Of a DNA stretch of 64,000 nucleotides, positions 28,853 to 36,756 are shown piece by piece. Position 1 is the stretch's first letter; each line of letters begins with the position of its first letter. The DNA is from Bog-473 sp963755375 (GTDB taxonomy: Bacteria; Actinomycetota; Acidimicrobiia; Acidimicrobiales; RAAP-2): contig CAVWKG010000002.1 of assembly GCA_963755375.1 (NCBI GenBank), forward strand, positions 124,001 through 188,000. Direction: 5' to 3'. The notes beneath the pieces were generated by a model. It saw only the letters and a program-made list of their open reading frames with translations, had not been told where the DNA came from and made no database searches. The position numbers and the translations under genes are program-made.

Positions 28853-29635
28853 TCAGCTGCGCCGGCTCCAGTCGCGCAGCGTCGCCCGGTAGCGGGCGTC
28901 CCACCCGTCGTAGGCGGCGCGCAGGGCCGTACCGGACCAGCCGGCTGGGAGGAGTTCGGGCGGCAACAACGGATCGGCCTGCAGGTGCCGCAGCACCGCG
29001 GCCGAGAGCTCGAATCCCGGCGCCAGGGCTTCGGGCCCGTCGGGTGCGAGCGCATCCAGGCGGCGCACCAGGTGGCGCGCCCGGGCTGACCAAGCCGTCA
29101 GATCCCAGAGGCGGTGGGCCAGCGCCACGGCATCCCCCGGTCGCGCCGTCATGAGCTCGACATCCCCGTTCAGGGGATCGGGGAGGCGCACGGCCAGGTT
29201 GGCCGGGCGCATCCACACGCCCTCGCGCAGCTCGCCCAGACGGCCGTAGGACAGGGCCCGGCGCCGGGTACCCCGGATGTCGGCGGAGCTGCCCGTGGTC
29301 GTCACCACAGCCAGCCACCACTCCCCGTCGTAGGGAGCGGTGGCGCCGGCGCGGCTGGCGGACTGCCGTGACTGGCGTGCCGCGAGATGGCCCGCCAGGC
29401 GGTATCGCCCGGACCCGTCCGAGGTTGCCTCGCCGCTGCCAACCATGCGGCTGAGTGCCACCCGGGTCCGGTTCTCGCTGATGCCGAAGAGCCCCGTCAG
29501 GCGAACGAGCTGGGCCACGGGCAGCTCGGGCGGATCCATGCCGAGCAGCGCGCTGGCCAGCACGGACCGGGCCGTCAGGGGGGCCGCCGACCCGGCGCCC
29601 TCGGCCTGCAGTGTGGTATTACGCGGTTGCATCAC
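28853..29635 (-). CDS. PaaX-like transcriptional regulator
   Basis: GntR-related repressor of 260 residues. LTARSVLASALLGMDPPELP and VRLTGLFGISENRTRVALSR form the PaaX winged-helix. EWWLAVVTTTGSS, RRRALSYGRLGELREGVWMR and a C-terminal region with LRAAYDGWDARYRATLRDW follow the family order. PaaX proteins respond to acyl-CoA thioesters such as phenylacetyl-CoA; here it is divergent from a fatty acid desaturase with 26 bp between starts, so control of lipid desaturation by an acyl-CoA signal is a reasonable inference. Confidence 0.85.
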   Translation of the reverse strand: MMQPRNTTLQAEGAGSAAPLTARSVLASALLGMDPPELPVAQLVRLTGLFGISENRTRVALSRMVGSGEATSDGSGRYRLAGHLAARQSRQSASRAGATAPYDGEWWLAVVTTTGSSADIRGTRRRALSYGRLGELREGVWMRPANLAVRLPDPLNGDVELMTARPGDAVALAHRLWDLTAWSARARHLVRRLDALAPDGPEALAPGFELSAAVLRHLQADPLLPPELLPAGWSGTALRAAYDGWDARYRATLRDWSRRS

Positions 29636-29649
29636 TTGAAGGATTCCTG

Positions 29650-29655
29650 TAATAT
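29650..29655 (+). promoter_or_regulatory. TAATAT -10 box placing a leaderless start for the desaturase
   Basis: The hexamer lies seven bases before the A of the desaturase ATG, the spacing expected when transcription starts at the start codon. No Shine-Dalgarno is present. The same AT-rich patch read on the other strand (TATATTA) can serve the divergent PaaX-like gene. Confidence 0.5.
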
Positions 29656-29661
29656 AGCTTC

Positions 29662-30633
29662 ATGGCGAGCACCATCGTGCCCGAAGCCGGCGCTCGGCCC
29701 GACGTCCTGCCCAGCGAGCGGCTCCAGGCGAACGGCATGGCCATCCCGGAGCTGCGTGCCGACCTGCGCCGCATCGACAACCTGCGCAATGCGATCTCGG
29801 TGGGCGCGGTGTGGCTCTGGGTGGCGGTGGCCATCGGCGGCGCGGTCTGGATCGACCAGTGGTGGAGCTACCTGATCGCCTTCGTCCTGATGGGCCCGCT
29901 GTACGCCCGCTTCGCCATTCTCATGCACGAGGCGGCACACAAGCTCCTCTTCACCAACAAACGGTGGAACGACTGGATCGGCAAGTGGGTGGTGGCGTAT
30001 CCCGTCTTCACCCCGGTGCAGCTCTATCGCCGGGTGCACTTCGCCCACCACAAGGACGAGTTCGGGCCCGACGAGCCTGACATCGCGTTCTACTCGCCCT
30101 ATCCCTGCACGCGCCGGGCACTGAGCCGGCGACTGTTCCGTGACGCCGTCGGGATCAGCGGGTGGAAGAACTTCGTCCCGCTGGTCAAGAACACCCGCAC
30201 CAAGCCGTTCCGCCCCATCGGGCTGTCCATCTTCGGCGTCCAGTTGATCCTGTGGGCCGCGATGTGGGCGGCCACCGGTCGCTGGTGGATCTACCCGCTC
30301 CTCTGGTTCCTGCCCTGGATGACCGAGTGGCGCGTCATCAACCGCCTGCGCTCCATCGCGGAGCACGGCGGCATGGAGCGCAGCCCGGACCGTCGGGCCA
30401 CCACGCACAACGTGCGCCAGTCGTGGCTCGCCCGCTTCTGGATCGTGCCGTACAACACCGGTTGGCACCTGGCCCACCATGTCGACATGGGCGTGCCCTG
30501 GCGCAACCTGCCGGCCTTCCACGCCGAGTTGGAGCGGGCCGGGTACATCACCGACGCCATCACCTACAAGAGCTACTGGGCGCTGTGGGCCGCGCTCTCG
30601 AGCGCCGACGAGGTCAAGGCCGTCGCCGCCTGA
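29662..30633 (+). CDS. Membrane fatty acid desaturase
   Basis: Di-iron desaturase of 323 residues. The three histidine boxes are HEAAHK, HFAHH and HLAHHVD; a fourth conserved His lies in SIAEHGGMERS. Hydrophobic pairs lie between them (WLWVAVAIGGAVWI, YLIAFVLMGPLY, LSIFGVQLILWAAMW, YPLLWFLPWM). The enzyme would introduce double bonds into acyl chains at the membrane using electrons from a ferredoxin or similar donor. It is probably leaderless and controlled by the divergent PaaX-like regulator. Confidence 0.92.
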   Translation: MASTIVPEAGARPDVLPSERLQANGMAIPELRADLRRIDNLRNAISVGAVWLWVAVAIGGAVWIDQWWSYLIAFVLMGPLYARFAILMHEAAHKLLFTNKRWNDWIGKWVVAYPVFTPVQLYRRVHFAHHKDEFGPDEPDIAFYSPYPCTRRALSRRLFRDAVGISGWKNFVPLVKNTRTKPFRPIGLSIFGVQLILWAAMWAATGRWWIYPLLWFLPWMTEWRVINRLRSIAEHGGMERSPDRRATTHNVRQSWLARFWIVPYNTGWHLAHHVDMGVPWRNLPAFHAELERAGYITDAITYKSYWALWAALSSADEVKAVAA

Positions 30634-30690
30634 ACCCGGCGTCCCGGGACACCAGGGTTTCCGAGCCAGGCGGCGGGGCACAGACCGTCG

Positions 30691-31863
30691 GTGCGCAGCA
30701 TCGACAGCCGGGGCCACGCGGCGGCCACTCACACCGCACTGCGCTGGGGACCCGCCGCGGCAGGGTGCGCACTCCTCGTGTCGGCGACCCTCCTCGCCCC
30801 TTACCAGGCCCGGGCGGCGGCGGCGCAGGACTGGCCGCCTTTCGTCTTGGTCGCGGGCCTGCTGCTGGTCGGCCTGGTCGCGGACGCGGACGGACTGTTC
30901 GCCGCGGGTGGTCACGCGCTCGCCCGGCTGTCGCCCAACGGTGTCCTGCTCTACGCGGGGACCGCGGTGCTCGTCGTCAGCGTCACCACGCTGCTGAACC
31001 TCGATACGTCCGTCACCTTCCTCACGCCCGTCCTGGTCTACGCCGCCCGCAGCCGCGGCGAGGGTGAGGCGCCGCTCCTCTACGGCTGCCTACTCCTCTC
31101 CAACGCCGGGTCGTTGCTGCTGCCGGGCTCGAACCTCACGAACCTCATCGTCCTCGGCCACCTCCACCTCTCCGGACGCGCCTTCCTCGCCCACATGGCG
31201 CTGCCCGCGCTGGCGGCCGCCGCCGTGACCGCGCTCGTCGTCGGCGCCGTGCACCACCGCGCCCTGCGCACGACCATCGCACCGACCACCGCGCCCGAGC
31301 GCCCCGTGCTCGGCGTGGGCCTCCTGGCCGTCGTGGTCGTCACGGTCCTCGTCGTTGCCCTGCGCGCGCCGGCGCTCCCGGTGGCCGCCGTCGGCGTCGT
31401 GGCCGTCCTGCTCCGCGCCCGGCCGTCCGGCGGACGCGACACATCGGCCCGGGCCGCCCTGCGCGTCCTGGGTGTCCCCGTCCTGGTCGCACTCTTCGGC
31501 CTGGCCGTGGCGCTGGGCACGCTGGGTCGGTCGTGGTCGGGTCCGGCCACCCTGCTCTCCCACCTCGATGCCTGGGGCACCGCCGCCGGGGCCGCCCTGA
31601 CCAGCGTCCTGGTGAACAACCTGCCGGCGGCCTCCCTCCTGGCGGCGCGCCAACCGCCCCACCCCTTCGCGCTGCTCATCGGCCTCAACGTGGGGCCGAA
31701 CCTGTTCGTGACCGGCTCGCTGGCCTGGTTCCTGTGGTTGCGGGCGGCGAGGACGGCGGGCGGGCGGCCCGACGTCCGGCGGGCCAGCCTGCTCGGGCTG
31801 GCCAGCGTGCCGCTCGCCATCACGGCTGCCGTCGGTGTGCTGGTGCTGAGCGGGGCGGGCTGA
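30691..31863 (+). CDS. ArsB/NhaD-superfamily (SLC13-like) membrane transporter
   Basis: Integral membrane protein of 390 residues with about ten hydrophobic segments. TTLLNLDTSVTFLTPVLVY and LLSNAGSLLLPGSNLTNLIV are the two halves of the ion-transporter superfamily pattern, and SVLVNNLPAASLLAARQP, followed by GLNVGPNLFVTGSLAWFLW, repeats it in the C-terminal half. This is the arrangement of arsenite and citrate permeases. No arsenic genes accompany it, so the ion is undetermined. The start is the GTG at 30691. Confidence 0.8.
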   Translation: MRSIDSRGHAAATHTALRWGPAAAGCALLVSATLLAPYQARAAAAQDWPPFVLVAGLLLVGLVADADGLFAAGGHALARLSPNGVLLYAGTAVLVVSVTTLLNLDTSVTFLTPVLVYAARSRGEGEAPLLYGCLLLSNAGSLLLPGSNLTNLIVLGHLHLSGRAFLAHMALPALAAAAVTALVVGAVHHRALRTTIAPTTAPERPVLGVGLLAVVVVTVLVVALRAPALPVAAVGVVAVLLRARPSGGRDTSARAALRVLGVPVLVALFGLAVALGTLGRSWSGPATLLSHLDAWGTAAGAALTSVLVNNLPAASLLAARQPPHPFALLIGLNVGPNLFVTGSLAWFLWLRAARTAGGRPDVRRASLLGLASVPLAITAAVGVLVLSGAG

Positions 31864-31880
31864 ACGGCCGACGGGCCGGC

Positions 31881-32828
31881 TCAGTCCCCGTCGACGCCGA
31901 GCGCCTGCCGCAGCACCAGCGCCGACTCGCGCTGGGCGCGCTTCGAGACTGCTGCCGACGTCACCAGGGCGGAGCCGTGGAAGGTGCCCGGGAACTGGTG
32001 CAGCTCCACCGAGACACCGGCCTGCAGCAGGCGCTGGGCGTACGTGATCCCCTCGTCACGCAGGGGATCGTTCTCGGCTGTCGAGATGTAGGCCGGCGGC
32101 AGCTCGGAGAGATCCTCCGCCCGAGCCGGCGCCGCGTAGGCCGGCACGTCGGCGGTCCCGTACAGCGGCCCGAGATACGCCTGCCAGCTCTGCACGGCGA
32201 GCGGCCGGTTCCACATCGGCGAGTCCACGAAGGTCTGCATGGATGCGGTCTGGAGGCGGTCGTCGAGCTCGGGGATCTGCAGCATCTGGAAGCAGACTGG
32301 TGGGCCGCCGTGGTCGCGGGCCAGCAAGGCCGTGGCCGCCGCCAGCCCGCCGCCCGCACTCGCACCGGTCAGGGCCACCCGCCCGGGGTCGACACCCAGC
32401 GCGTCGGCCTCGGCGTGCAGGTACGAGAGCGCGGCGTAGCAGTCGTGCAGACCGGCGGGGAAGGGGTGCTCGGGCGCCAGGCGGTAGTCGACCGACACGA
32501 CGACGGCCCCGGTGCCCATGGCGCTCAGCGCCGCACCGGCGTGCTCGGCCTCGACGCTGCCGATCACGAAGCCGCCGCCGTGGATCATGAGGATGCCGGG
32601 CACCCGCGCCGTCGCGGCCTGCGCCGGGCGATAGATGCGCACCGGCACGTCGGGGTCGCCGGCGGCGCCCGGCACCATGCGGTCCTCGATGTCGAGTGTC
32701 TCGATCCCGGGGAGCTCGATCTTGATGGCAACCAGGATCTCCTCGAAGGCCAGGCGCGCCGCCACCGGGTCCACCAGGTCGATCTTGGGCAGCACTTCGA
32801 TCATGGCCGCCAACTCCGGGTCGATCAT
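31881..32828 (-). CDS. Alpha/beta hydrolase, hormone-sensitive-lipase family
   Basis: Esterase of 315 residues. The oxyanion motif HGGGF lies at residues 83-87, VSVDYRLAPEHPFPAGLHD follows, the nucleophile Ser157 is in GASAGGG, the acid Asp in AENDPLRDEG and the His in FPGTFHGS. All catalytic parts are present. Its start overlaps the stop of an upstream SDR gene by four bases, so hydrolysis and oxidation or reduction of the same short-chain substrate are plausible linked steps. Confidence 0.9.
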   Translation of the reverse strand: MIDPELAAMIEVLPKIDLVDPVAARLAFEEILVAIKIELPGIETLDIEDRMVPGAAGDPDVPVRIYRPAQAATARVPGILMIHGGGFVIGSVEAEHAGAALSAMGTGAVVVSVDYRLAPEHPFPAGLHDCYAALSYLHAEADALGVDPGRVALTGASAGGGLAAATALLARDHGGPPVCFQMLQIPELDDRLQTASMQTFVDSPMWNRPLAVQSWQAYLGPLYGTADVPAYAAPARAEDLSELPPAYISTAENDPLRDEGITYAQRLLQAGVSVELHQFPGTFHGSALVTSAAVSKRAQRESALVLRQALGVDGD

Positions 32829-33601
32829 TTCGGCTGCATCCGGATGCCGGCGTCGATCCGGATCGACTCGGCGTTGATGTAGGAGTTGGTCAACAGCTCG
32901 AGCGCCAAGGACGCGAACTCCGTCGAGTAGCCGAGGCGGTGCGGGAACAGCACGTCCTGGGCCAGCTTCCCCTTGAACGTCTCGGACCCCTCACCGGCGC
33001 CGTAGATCGGCGTGTCGATCAGCCCCGGCAGAATCGTGTTGACCCGGATGCCGACCACGGCCAGGTCGCGGGCCACCGGGAGCGTCAAGCCGACGACGCC
33101 GCCCTTCGACGATGAGTAGGCCGCCTGCCCGATCTGCCCGTCCTCGGCGGCCACCGACGACGTGTTCACCACCGCTCCCCGCCCGCCGTCCCCGTCGGGC
33201 TCGTTGAGGCTCATCTTGGTCGCGGCCAGCCGGATGCAGTTGAAGGTCCCGATGAGGTTGATCTCGATCACCCTGCGGTACTGGTCGAGGTCGTGCGCCG
33301 ACGCGTAGTCGCCGTCCCGGCCGATGGTCCGGGTGGCCCAGCCGATGCCGGCGCAGTTCACCAGCGACCTGAGCGGCGCCATCTCGACGGCGGCGTCCAC
33401 GGCGGCGATCACCTGTTGGGCGTTGGTGACGTCGGTCTGGACGTACAGGCCGCCGATCTCCTTGGCCAGCGGCTCACCCTTGTCCTCTTGGACGTCGGCG
33501 ACCACGACGCGCACCCCCCGCTCGGCGAGGAGGCGTGAGGTGGCCAGACCGAGGCCCGACGCCCCTCCAGTGACGATCGCAGACGTGCCGTTCAGATCCA
33601 T
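32825..33601 (-). CDS. Short-chain dehydrogenase, 3-hydroxyacyl-CoA dehydrogenase type II-like
   Basis: NAD(P)-dependent oxidoreductase of 258 residues. The cofactor motif is TGGASGLG near residue 11, VVADVQ suggests NAD preference, NCAGIG follows, and the catalytic Ser/Tyr/Lys lie in NTSSVAAEDG and AYSSSKGG. ILPGLIDTPIYGAG and FPHRLGYSTEFASL match the HSD17B10/HADH2 branch, which oxidises 3-hydroxyacyl-CoA or steroids. It forms an operon with the downstream esterase. Confidence 0.9.
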   Translation of the reverse strand: MDLNGTSAIVTGGASGLGLATSRLLAERGVRVVVADVQEDKGEPLAKEIGGLYVQTDVTNAQQVIAAVDAAVEMAPLRSLVNCAGIGWATRTIGRDGDYASAHDLDQYRRVIEINLIGTFNCIRLAATKMSLNEPDGDGGRGAVVNTSSVAAEDGQIGQAAYSSSKGGVVGLTLPVARDLAVVGIRVNTILPGLIDTPIYGAGEGSETFKGKLAQDVLFPHRLGYSTEFASLALELLTNSYINAESIRIDAGIRMQPK

Positions 33602-33674
33602 GTCGCTGCGACTCCTCGTGGGTTCTCCATCACCTGGCGTGCCGGGCAGAGGATAGGGGCCGGCCCGGCCGGGG

Positions 33675-35396
33675 TCACATCTGCTCGGGCGCCTCCATGC
33701 CCAGCAGTGAGAGCCCGAGCCCCAGCACCCGCGCCGTCAGGTCGGAGAGCCCGAGCCTGGAAACCCGCACCGCCTCGTCGTCGACCAGCACCCGGCAGGC
33801 CTCGTAGAACCCGGTGAACGCGGTGGCCAGCTCGAAGAGGTAGGTGCAGAGCTTCGACGGGCTGTACGTCTCGACGGCGGCCTCGACCGCGTCGGGGAAG
33901 CGGAGCAGATGCAGTGCCAACGCGCGTTCGGAGGGCTCGCCGAGCTGTGGCACCGCACCCGGTGCCGGCGGCGCCACGCCGGCGCGCCGGAAAATGGAAC
34001 GGATGCGGGCATGCGCGTACTGCAGGTACGGCCCCGTGTCGCCCTCGAAGGCGAGCATCCGGTCCCAGTCGAACACGTAGTCACGCATGCGCTCGGTGGA
34101 CAGGTCGGCGTATTTGACCGCCCCGATGCCGAGCGCGCGGGCGACGGCGGCCTGGCGCTCGGGGGAGAGGTCGCTCGAGCGTTCCTTCAGGGCGGACTCG
34201 GCCCGTTCGATGCCCTCCGACAAGAGGTCGATGAGGCGCTCGGACTCGCCGGCACGGCTCGCCATCTTCTTCCCGTCCGTCCCGAGGACGAAACCGAAAG
34301 AGACGTGGACGGCCTCGACGCCCGGCGGGAGGTATCCCGCCAACTCGGCCGCGGCGAACACCAGACGGAAGTGGAGGGTCTGCTCGGCCGCCACGACGTA
34401 GAGGAGCCGGGTGGCGCCGATGCGGCCGGTGCGGTCGCGCACGGCAGCCAGGTCGGTGGCGGGGTAGCCGTAGCCCCCGTCGGACTTGCGCACGATGAGC
34501 GGGAGGGGTTCGCCGGCGCGATTCTCGAAGCCCTCGGGGAACACGCAGAGGGCCCCGTCGTCCTCCACCAGGAGGCCTTTCTCGTCGAGCTCGGAGACGA
34601 CGACAGGCAGCAGCGGGTTGTAGAAGCTCTCCCCCACGGTGTCCTTGTCGGTGAGGAGCACGCCGAGGAGGTCGTAGACCTCGCGGGCGTGGCGCATCGA
34701 CTCGGCGACGAAGATGCGCCAGAGGTGCAGCGTCTCGTCGTCGCCGCCTTGGAGCAGCACGACGCGGCGCCGGCACCGGTCGGCGAAGGTTGGATCGCTG
34801 TCGAACTGCCGGCGGGCCGAAGCGTAGAACTCGTTGAGGTCGCGCACGCTGAAAGACTCGGCGTTGGCCGCACCGTCGACGTCGAGCAGGTGCTCGATGA
34901 GCATGCCGAAGGGCGTCCCCCAGTCGCCGATGTGGTTCTCCCGCCGCACGTCGTGGCCGAGGAAGCCGAGCAACCGGGCGAGCGAGTCGCCGATCAGGGT
35001 GGTGCGGAGGTGGCCGACGTGCATCTCCTTGGCCACGTTGGGAGCCGAGTAGTCGATGACGACGGTCTCGGGGAGCGCCACCGGCTCGACGCCCAGCCGC
35101 GGGTCGGTCGACAGCGCCGCCACCTGCCCGGCGATGAACCCGTCGGACAGCGTCAGGTTGATGAACCCAGGCCCGCTGACCTCCACCTCCGCGCAGATGT
35201 CGTCCAGTGAGGCCGCCGCCACGATCTCCTCGGCCACCTGGCGCGGCGAGCGGCCGACCACTTTGGCCAGGGGCAGGGCGCCGTTCGCCTGGAAGTCGGC
35301 CCGGTCGGAGGCCCGGAGCACCGGGTCGGCCCCGGGCAGCACGGCGTCGAAGGCGGCCTGGAGCCGCTGGAGGAGGACGCTGTGGGCGTCGGGCAT
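33675..35396 (-). CDS. argS: Arginyl-tRNA synthetase
   Basis: Class I aminoacyl-tRNA synthetase of 573 residues that charges tRNA-Arg. VVIDYSAPNVAKEMHVGHLR contains the HIGH-type motif (HVGH), followed by TTLIGDSLARLLGFLGHDV and NHIGDWGTPFGMLIEH. The KMSKS equivalent is GTDGKKMASRAGE. The N-terminal additional domain recognising the tRNA D-loop and the C-terminal DALR anticodon domain (YLQYAHARIRSIFRRAG onward) are both present. Length and order are normal. Confidence 0.96.
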   Translation of the reverse strand: MPDAHSVLLQRLQAAFDAVLPGADPVLRASDRADFQANGALPLAKVVGRSPRQVAEEIVAAASLDDICAEVEVSGPGFINLTLSDGFIAGQVAALSTDPRLGVEPVALPETVVIDYSAPNVAKEMHVGHLRTTLIGDSLARLLGFLGHDVRRENHIGDWGTPFGMLIEHLLDVDGAANAESFSVRDLNEFYASARRQFDSDPTFADRCRRRVVLLQGGDDETLHLWRIFVAESMRHAREVYDLLGVLLTDKDTVGESFYNPLLPVVVSELDEKGLLVEDDGALCVFPEGFENRAGEPLPLIVRKSDGGYGYPATDLAAVRDRTGRIGATRLLYVVAAEQTLHFRLVFAAAELAGYLPPGVEAVHVSFGFVLGTDGKKMASRAGESERLIDLLSEGIERAESALKERSSDLSPERQAAVARALGIGAVKYADLSTERMRDYVFDWDRMLAFEGDTGPYLQYAHARIRSIFRRAGVAPPAPGAVPQLGEPSERALALHLLRFPDAVEAAVETYSPSKLCTYLFELATAFTGFYEACRVLVDDEAVRVSRLGLSDLTARVLGLGLSLLGMEAPEQM

Positions 35397-35427
35397 CCCT
35401 CATTCTCGCATCGCGCGGTCCGGAGGA

Positions 35428-36531
35428 TCAGTCCGGCGGCGCCCCCATGCCGCCGTCGAGCAACCCGTAGTGGCGGTAGGGCCCGAAGAAGCCGTGCTCG
35501 AGCAAGCCGTAGCCGACGTGGCCGTCGTAGGTGAACTCGGCCACGTGGTCGACAATGCCGTACTGGGCCAACCCCTTCACCTGGTCGACGGCGAGGACGA
35601 GGCCCTGGGTCACCGGCGCGGGCCCGTGGTACATCCCGTGCCGCCAGTCGGCGTCGATGCCGTAGCCGGTGCCGATGGAGACGAAGTTGGCCAGGAGCGG
35701 GGTGCACGTGACCTCGATGCCGGCCTCGGGGAAGCGCACCACGGAGCGGTCGATGACGCGGGTTCCCGGCATGAGATGGTGCTCGTGCTCGGAGCGGCCC
35801 AGGTCCTCGACGGGCCGGTCGGGGTCGACCCAGACCCGCTCGCTCTGCACCAGCGGCCGCTCGCCGTCGTCACGCTCGTGGCAGATGTACATGATGGCGT
35901 GGTCGTCGAACTGCATGGGGAAGTAGTTCCACATCCCACCCAGCACGAGCTCGCCCTGCCGGATGCCGTCGCTCTCGGGCTCACCGACCGGGCGCACACC
36001 CCAGGAGCGGTCGCGGGTCCCCCGGCAGTGATCCGGCGCCACCGGGAGATCGACCCCGCCCACCGAGAGCGTGCCCGACCAGTAGCCGGTCTGGGCCAGC
36101 CGCTGGGTGTCGAAGACGACCTTGCCCTTGCTGCGCATGTACTGGCGCGGCTCGGCCATGGCGGGGATGTGCCCCTCCCAGGTGACATCCATGGCCACGC
36201 TGTGCTCGGTGGGCTCGACCACCACCCGCAGGCGGTGCAGCGGCTCGAGCACCTCTATGCGGATTGGTCCCACGGAGAGATCGCCCCGGTCGAGAAGCGG
36301 CGCGGAGGCGCGCACGACGTGCTGGGACCCGCCGTGGCGGACGTCGATGAACGCGTCGACCACGCCGAGGTTCGGGTACTGGCCGTAGCCGAAGATGGCG
36401 AACCAGTCACCCGAGGAGGGGTGCATGTTGAAGTAGTAGCGGTCGTAGAAGTTGCGGTCGCTCGTCGCGGGGTGGGCGATGAACTCGGCCGCCTGGTGGA
36501 CGGGATAGTCGTCCCAGGAGGAGAGGGTCAC
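35428..36531 (-). CDS. Conserved protein of unknown function, possibly lipocalin-like
   Basis: Soluble protein of about 367 residues, rich in aromatic residues and predicted beta-strands. Segments include RNFYDRYYFNMHPSSGDWFA, IFGYGQYPNLGVVDAFIDV, CRGTRDRSWGVRPVGEPE and HAIMYICHERDDG. The layout vaguely recalls AttH/hydroxyneurosporene-synthase-like proteins (two lipocalin-like barrels), but I cannot assign it with confidence. The GTG at 36531 is chosen because the preceding in-frame sequence is Cys/Pro-rich and not protein-like. It follows argS on the opposite flank with no clear operon. Confidence 0.6.
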   Translation of the reverse strand: MTLSSWDDYPVHQAAEFIAHPATSDRNFYDRYYFNMHPSSGDWFAIFGYGQYPNLGVVDAFIDVRHGGSQHVVRASAPLLDRGDLSVGPIRIEVLEPLHRLRVVVEPTEHSVAMDVTWEGHIPAMAEPRQYMRSKGKVVFDTQRLAQTGYWSGTLSVGGVDLPVAPDHCRGTRDRSWGVRPVGEPESDGIRQGELVLGGMWNYFPMQFDDHAIMYICHERDDGERPLVQSERVWVDPDRPVEDLGRSEHEHHLMPGTRVIDRSVVRFPEAGIEVTCTPLLANFVSIGTGYGIDADWRHGMYHGPAPVTQGLVLAVDQVKGLAQYGIVDHVAEFTYDGHVGYGLLEHGFFGPYRHYGLLDGGMGAPPD

Positions 36532-36756
36532 GTCGCCGCGCTCGCAGCAGCACAGCGCCGCCGGCCACGTGCGCCGCCAGGCCGGTGGTGGCGAACACGG
36601 AGAGCAGCCGCCGGGCGCCCACGGGGCAGCAGGCCGGCGCGTCGGCATGGGCCGACGCTCGTCGACAAGTCGAACGACGGAACTTGTAGACGGGCACGTC
36701 CGGCAGCCTACGCGAAGCCCCCAGGCTCGATGCGGGGAGGAACGGCGGGGTGGCCG

